Shown: piece after piece, positions 30,401-30,945 of the stretch | Position numbering within the stretch: the first letter of the stretch is position 1 | Layout of the letters: every line of letters begins with the position of its first letter | Assembly (NCBI GenBank): GCA_037447655.1 | Contig: JBBHKE010000349.1 | Coordinates: 362,683-393,627 of the forward strand | Reading direction: 5' to 3' | Source of the DNA: Zygnema cylindricum | Lineage: Eukaryota; Streptophyta; Zygnematophyceae; Zygnematales; Zygnemataceae | DNA: 30,945 bases | Position numbers and translations under genes: made by a program | Notes under the pieces: model-generated | Database searches by the model: none | What the model was told of the DNA's origin: nothing | Seen by the model: only the letters and a program-made list of their open reading frames with translations

Positions 30401-30519
30401 GAATCCTTGTGGAGGAGGAATTTGCCAACCAACTCTTAACGGAACAAGTTACACATGTAAATGTGGAAAACAATTTGTACCTGTTGTAAACTCCGATAAA
30501 ACCCAAACTTGTGCTCCAG
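11767..30519 (+). CDS. Modular secreted cysteine protease: signal peptide, ten hevein-like domains, papain (C1A) domain, EGF-like module; 3' incomplete
   Basis: Seventeen exons joined by GT..AG introns give one open frame of about 784 codons. In order: signal peptide (1-17), spacer (18-32), nine 41-residue hevein-like domains (33-401), a tenth with a Pro-rich tail (402-455), a C1A peptidase (about 456-721) and an EGF-like module (722-784). The papain site is complete: oxyanion Gln515, Cys521, His663, Asn683. Cysteines equivalent to the three papain disulfides are present (518, 561, 568, 598, 656, 706). No ERFNIN/GNFD propeptide is seen. Hevein domains bind GlcNAc polymers in the wall or extracellular space, so this should be a secreted, wall-targeted protease. 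Fusions of chitin-binding domains to a cysteine protease through a Pro-rich linker are known from Volvox, from memory. The frame leaves the window in phase 1, so more exons follow. Confidence 0.85.
12449..12497. repeat. (AT)n/(ATAC)n microsatellite
   Basis: Alternating at for about 30 bases, then atacatacatatatac. Confidence 0.95.
13910..14070. repeat. Cryptic simple repeat of tgtattccat / gtattgcattg words
   Basis: The words attgtattccattgtat, tgtattgcattgcattgg and gtgtattgtattctac recur over about 160 bases. This creates spurious frames on both strands. Confidence 0.7.
14105..14149 (+). CDS. Exon 2: spacer between signal peptide and first chitin-binding domain
   Basis: It is flanked by a good acceptor (cttttgcag) and donor (gtaagc), 45 bases long with phase 1 on both sides. 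It encodes [14 protein letters not shown], which contains a dibasic Arg-Arg that could be a processing site. The dibasic role is inference. Confidence 0.6.
14694..14816 (+). CDS. Exon 3: hevein-like domain A1
   Basis: 123 bases, phase 1-1. Eight cysteines in hevein spacing (C..C..CC..C..C..C..C), starting [16 protein letters not shown]. The [15 protein letters not shown] segment keeps the binding Ser of hevein but has Ser, Thr and Ser where hevein has Trp21, Trp23 and Tyr30, so sugar stacking is probably lost. Confidence 0.92.
14935..15057 (+). CDS. Exon 4: hevein-like domain B1
   Basis: 123 bases, phase 1-1, donor gtcagt. All eight cysteines are present. [15 protein letters not shown] keeps Ser and aromatics at hevein positions 23 (Phe) and 30 (Tyr), with Asp at 21, so a partial binding site remains. 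It contains an N-S-S glycosylation sequon. The protein sequence is identical to B2. Confidence 0.95.
15859..15981 (+). CDS. Exon 5: hevein-like domain C1
   Basis: 123 bases, phase 1-1. It begins [31 protein letters not shown] has Ser, Phe and Phe at hevein positions 19, 23 and 30. Eight cysteines are intact, so it is a plausible chitin binder. Confidence 0.95.
16402..16508. repeat. (CCTCCT)n-like tract in the intron after domain C1
   Basis: About 107 bases of cctcctcc and ccctcctccc. The matching place in copy 2 (about 18955-18985) has only ctcctg-type sequence, so the tract expanded after the duplication. Confidence 0.9.
16851..17107. other. Intron stretch between the two duplicated segments
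   Basis: About 257 bases without an obvious counterpart after copy 2. No terminal repeats or coding sequence were seen. Confidence 0.4.
17195..17317 (+). CDS. Exon 6: hevein-like domain A2
   Basis: 123 bases, phase 1-1. It differs from A1 only at SWNRTKC versus SWKGAKC, which creates an N-R-T glycosylation sequon. It has the same loss of binding aromatics as A1. Confidence 0.95.
17440..17562 (+). CDS. Exon 7: hevein-like domain B2
   Basis: 123 bases, phase 1-1, donor gtcagt. It encodes the same 41 residues as B1, and the upstream intron is also nearly identical, indicating recent duplication or gene conversion. Confidence 0.95.
18403..18525 (+). CDS. Exon 8: hevein-like domain C2
   Basis: 123 bases, phase 1-1. 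It begins [31 protein letters not shown] has Ser, Phe and Tyr at the hevein binding positions. Close relative of C1. Confidence 0.95.
19416..19538 (+). CDS. Exon 9: hevein-like domain A3
   Basis: 123 bases, phase 1-1. It begins [31 protein letters not shown] lacks both the binding Ser (Gly instead) and all three aromatics, so it is the most degenerate A domain. Its last base makes the split codon Arg instead of Gly. Confidence 0.93.
19662..19784 (+). CDS. Exon 10: hevein-like domain B3
   Basis: 123 bases, phase 1-1, donor gtcagt like B1 and B2. It begins [31 protein letters not shown] keeps Ser and Phe but has His at the Tyr30 position. Confidence 0.93.
20003..20190. repeat. 101-bp tandem duplication in the intron between B3 and C3
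   Basis: tggtcgaaaatcctagctgc starts at 20003 and again at 20104. Both copies continue with agtggattggaaaaa.tgaggtca and cttgttttataattcatt. Confidence 0.9.
20366..20488 (+). CDS. Exon 11: hevein-like domain C3
   Basis: 123 bases, phase 1-1. It begins [31 protein letters not shown] has Ser, Leu and Phe at hevein positions 19, 23 and 30. Eight cysteines are intact. Confidence 0.93.
20705..20866 (+). CDS. Exon 12: hevein-like domain D plus Pro-rich linker
   Basis: 162 bases, phase 1-1. It is the only domain with [15 protein letters not shown] (Phe at position 21, Glu at 23, Tyr at 30), so it differs in class from A, B and C. It has an N-A-S sequon and ends [12 protein letters not shown], an extensin-like hinge that separates the binding array from the protease. 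Confidence 0.93.
20867..22070 (+). other. Intron 12, no gene seen
   Basis: T-rich sequence. Near 21890-21940 it carries the tail motif of the duplicated segments (gaccgtagactttataacat, then agtagtgcc). Confidence 0.6.
22071..22259 (+). CDS. Exon 13: linker and start of the papain domain
   Basis: Acceptor ctttttcag, donor gtaagt. It begins [16 protein letters not shown] and ends [12 protein letters not shown], matching the mature papain N-terminus up to the oxyanion-hole Gln and the first disulfide Cys. About 45 residues precede the mature-type start. They show no ERFNIN or GNFD signature of an I29 propeptide. It ends in phase 1. Confidence 0.88.
22595..22842 (+). CDS. Exon 14: papain domain, catalytic cysteine
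   Basis: Acceptor tttttcag, donor gtaggt. It completes QSLCSTCW (papain QGSCGSCW), placing the nucleophile at residue 521. It continues with LSEDQVLSC and [11 protein letters not shown], equivalent to LSEQxLvDC and CxGGxP, and ends near KTCNSQ. It therefore carries four of the six disulfide cysteines. It ends in phase 0. Confidence 0.92.
23250..23390 (+). CDS. Exon 15: papain domain, central strand
   Basis: 141 bases, phase 0-0. [17 protein letters not shown] matches the ALxxQPVsVxIxA segment before the catalytic His, then SFVNYDGS aligns with FqxYxgG. Confidence 0.9.
24912..25035. repeat. 31-bp and 18-bp tandem repeats next to the copia III LTR
   Basis: acatcaagtg..cttccatac recurs with a 31-base period from 24912. 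taggtgttggaagttttc then repeats at 24987, 25005 and, partially, 25023, running directly into the LTR start. Confidence 0.85.
25036..25330 (+). repeat. Copia III 5' LTR
   Basis: It shares with the right LTR: tgttg.aatt, ttgttaga.gctta, attttgtaatcc, tctcctttt, cttattctag, ctctag..agaaaaag and gattctcttaccacg. The right end is set by the PBS-like tggtaatgaagcc at 25331. Confidence 0.8.
25380..25950 (+). pseudogene. Copia III gag-like remnant
   Basis: The open stretch 25405-25656 reads [20 protein letters not shown], and another frame continues to about 25950. Its position straight after the 5' LTR fits gag, but no diagnostic zinc knuckle was seen, so the identity rests mainly on order. Confidence 0.4.
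25958..26181. repeat. Perfect 112-bp tandem duplication
   Basis: gcctctacaattgaaacgaa starts at 25958 and again at 26070. I see no mismatch between the two 112-base units, which end ..atttgggggtt. The right unit reaches into the start of the TRIM-like element. Confidence 0.95.
26161..26661 (-). mobile_element. TRIM-like miniature LTR element nested in copia III (minus strand)
   Basis: Two direct repeats of about 220 bases (about 26161-26385 and 26442-26661) share ttggcat, aaaattgagt, gtcaatg, accctcatgtcg, ttattt.ttt.gagtg and gaacgacac. Only 56 bases separate them. Read on the minus strand, the 26442-26661 copy ends ..ccaaca and is followed by TGGTATCAAAAC, which matches the initiator-Met primer-binding site TGGTATCAGAGC at 10 of 12 positions. 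Just before the other copy lies ttgaggggggtg, a polypurine tract. LTR-PBS-PPT-LTR without coding capacity defines a TRIM. The left end is uncertain. Confidence 0.72.
26700..27050 (+). pseudogene. Copia III integrase C-terminal core remnant
   Basis: Translation with a few stops gives [16 protein letters not shown] (consensus TPQQNGVAERxN), [17 protein letters not shown], and [20 protein letters not shown], the copia TPxExWxGxKPxxxHLRxFG block. The catalytic Glu position is kept as FERYN. The N-terminal zinc part and the two Asp blocks are missing or lie under the TRIM-like insertion. Confidence 0.8.
27480..28400 (+). pseudogene. Copia III reverse transcriptase remnant
   Basis: [20 protein letters not shown] (about 27550-27612) is the copia RT start. 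After a frame change, [18 protein letters not shown] (about 27757-27810) and the active-site VVCVDDF (about 28014-28034) follow. [12 protein letters not shown] (about 28099-28134) matches KDLGxLxYFLGI, and the sequence after it has lost the RNase H motifs. Several stops and frameshifts are present. Confidence 0.8.
28682..28960 (+). repeat. Copia III 3' LTR
   Basis: It starts tgttggaatt after the polypurine tract acaggggg and aligns with 25036-25330 over most of its length. The right end is approximate. Confidence 0.8.
29009..29332 (-). pseudogene. Unidentified protein-like open stretch, one internal stop
   Basis: Read on the minus strand from 29332, a frame gives [20 protein letters not shown], then [18 protein letters not shown] and [12 protein letters not shown]. 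It stops at 29158-29156, then continues in the same frame with STRNLWLIL to 29009. It directly follows a copia RT fragment where RNase H would be expected, but it does not look like RNase H. The order of Asp-Ser-Leu, Phe-Leu, Gln-Asp-Ile and Thr-Arg-Asn faintly recalls the glycolipid-transfer-protein fold. That resemblance is weak and from memory. It could be a captured host fragment or chance. Confidence 0.3.
29333..29690 (-). pseudogene. Minus-strand Ty1/copia reverse transcriptase fragment
   Basis: Read on the minus strand from about 29690: [19 protein letters not shown], then [13 protein letters not shown] (catalytic Asp-Asp kept). After one stop come [19 protein letters not shown] and [20 protein letters not shown]. 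These are the consecutive palm and thumb-side blocks of copia RT. The fragment ends where the PYRxAVGSLxYL block should start. It is opposite in orientation to copia III and to the host gene, so it came from a separate insertion. Confidence 0.88.
29939..30158 (+). CDS. Exon 16: papain domain, catalytic His and Asn
   Basis: Acceptor tttttcag, donor gtgagt, phase 0 to 1. [16 protein letters not shown] carries the catalytic His (residue 663). [17 protein letters not shown] carries the catalytic Asn (683) and its covering Trp. The cysteines in DEDCFSNG and GDGICGVN pair in papain. The domain ends as in other C1A enzymes, near residue 721. Confidence 0.96.
30331..30519 (+). CDS. Exon 17: C-terminal EGF-like Cys-rich module
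   Basis: Acceptor tttttgcag, donor gtaagc, phase 1-1. It encodes [16 protein letters not shown], then [19 protein letters not shown] and TQTCAP. Six cysteines in C-C-C-C-C-C order with a CxC pair and an N-G-T sequon fit an EGF-like fold. Domain naming is by cysteine pattern only. Phase 1 at the 3' end means the coding region continues past the window. Confidence 0.85.
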
Positions 30520-30945
30520 GTAAGCTTTTGTTCAAGCCGAAAAATGCAAATTCTCGTAATAAAATGCAAAATATTTCAACAGAAAAGTGACCTTTAGTTG
30601 TTTTTGAGGATTTTGTTTTCAATTGGTCACTGATATTTGTCTTGCGGAAGAGGGATTTTTTTTATCTCTTGTTTTGCCGACATGGTTGTAGCAATTATGA
30701 GGTTTCTGACTCAGAAACTTATAGTGATGAACAGTAACATTAAGTGAATGGATTTTACGGTTATAATTAAGTTATCGAAATCACTTAACCAGAAAAAGTC
30801 ATTTAGTTCATAAATTGTGTAAACTACAGGTATGGTGGTGAACTGTGTGTTTGGCCGGTTGGACACAAAAAAATACCCACTCTTTTAAAATTAGACACAG
30901 AAAAACATCCCACTCTTCCTTTTAAATTAGTTTACCGTCACGAAC
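30520..30945 (+). other. Start of intron 17, no gene seen
   Basis: Follows a good donor (gtaagc). No further acceptor plus conserved domain was recognised before the window ends. Confidence 0.6.

Noticed and set aside
1-30945. CRISPR arrays, rRNA genes, bacterial operons or riboswitches
   Set aside because: None seen. Spliced genes and plant-type retroelements indicate eukaryotic nuclear DNA, and the direct repeats found have no spacer-repeat structure.

Overview
The window looks like nuclear DNA of a green plant lineage. It carries spliceosomal introns with GT..AG borders, Ty1/copia retrotransposons, an initiator-Met-type primer-binding site, a TRIM-like element and a Tourist/PIF-like MITE. 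The one clear host gene fuses tandem hevein (type-1 chitin-binding) domains to a papain-type protease, an architecture I know from volvocine algae and not from flowering plants. The DNA is AT-rich with long introns, unlike GC-rich Volvox or Chlamydomonas. A streptophyte alga or early-diverging land plant is therefore my best guess, at low confidence.

Layout. Bases 1-1260 hold a decayed, unrecognised retroelement-like coding remnant ending near an AATAAA signal. Bases 2175-3860 are a decayed Ty1/copia pol fragment (copia I). Bases about 4600-8863 are a second decayed copia (copia II) running from gag zinc knuckles to RNase H, with a 3' LTR that carries an internal 67-bp duplication. Bases 8880-9698 are a long pyrimidine tract (119-bp minisatellite, then CT-rich) that switches abruptly to about 47 AG units. 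Bases 10207-10899 are a 693-bp MITE with 16-bp perfect terminal inverted repeats and TTA target duplications.

From 11767 to beyond the right edge runs one large plus-strand gene, here modelled as 17 exons (about 784 codons, 3' end not in the window). It encodes a predicted signal peptide, a short spacer, ten hevein-like domains (one exon each, all phase 1-1, arranged as A-B-C, A-B-C, A-B-C, D), a Pro-rich linker, a papain-family (C1A) protease with Gln/Cys/His/Asn catalytic residues and six disulfide cysteines intact, and an EGF-like Cys-rich module. No I29-type inhibitory propeptide is visible. The array grew by segmental duplication: roughly 14608-16850 and 17108-19255 align through exons and introns, and a more diverged third copy follows.

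The protease domain is split by an intron of about 6.5 kb (23391-29938). It contains a complete but dead copia element with both LTRs (copia III, about 25036-28960), a minus-strand TRIM-like element nested inside it, a minus-strand copia reverse-transcriptase fragment, and an adjacent minus-strand open stretch of unknown origin. The exons on both sides join in phase and rebuild the papain fold, so the host gene seems to have tolerated the insertions.

Biologically, the gene most likely encodes a secreted protease targeted to chitin or another GlcNAc-containing wall. The first domain of each triplet has lost the aromatic residues that bind sugar in hevein, so the array may mix binding and non-binding modules.
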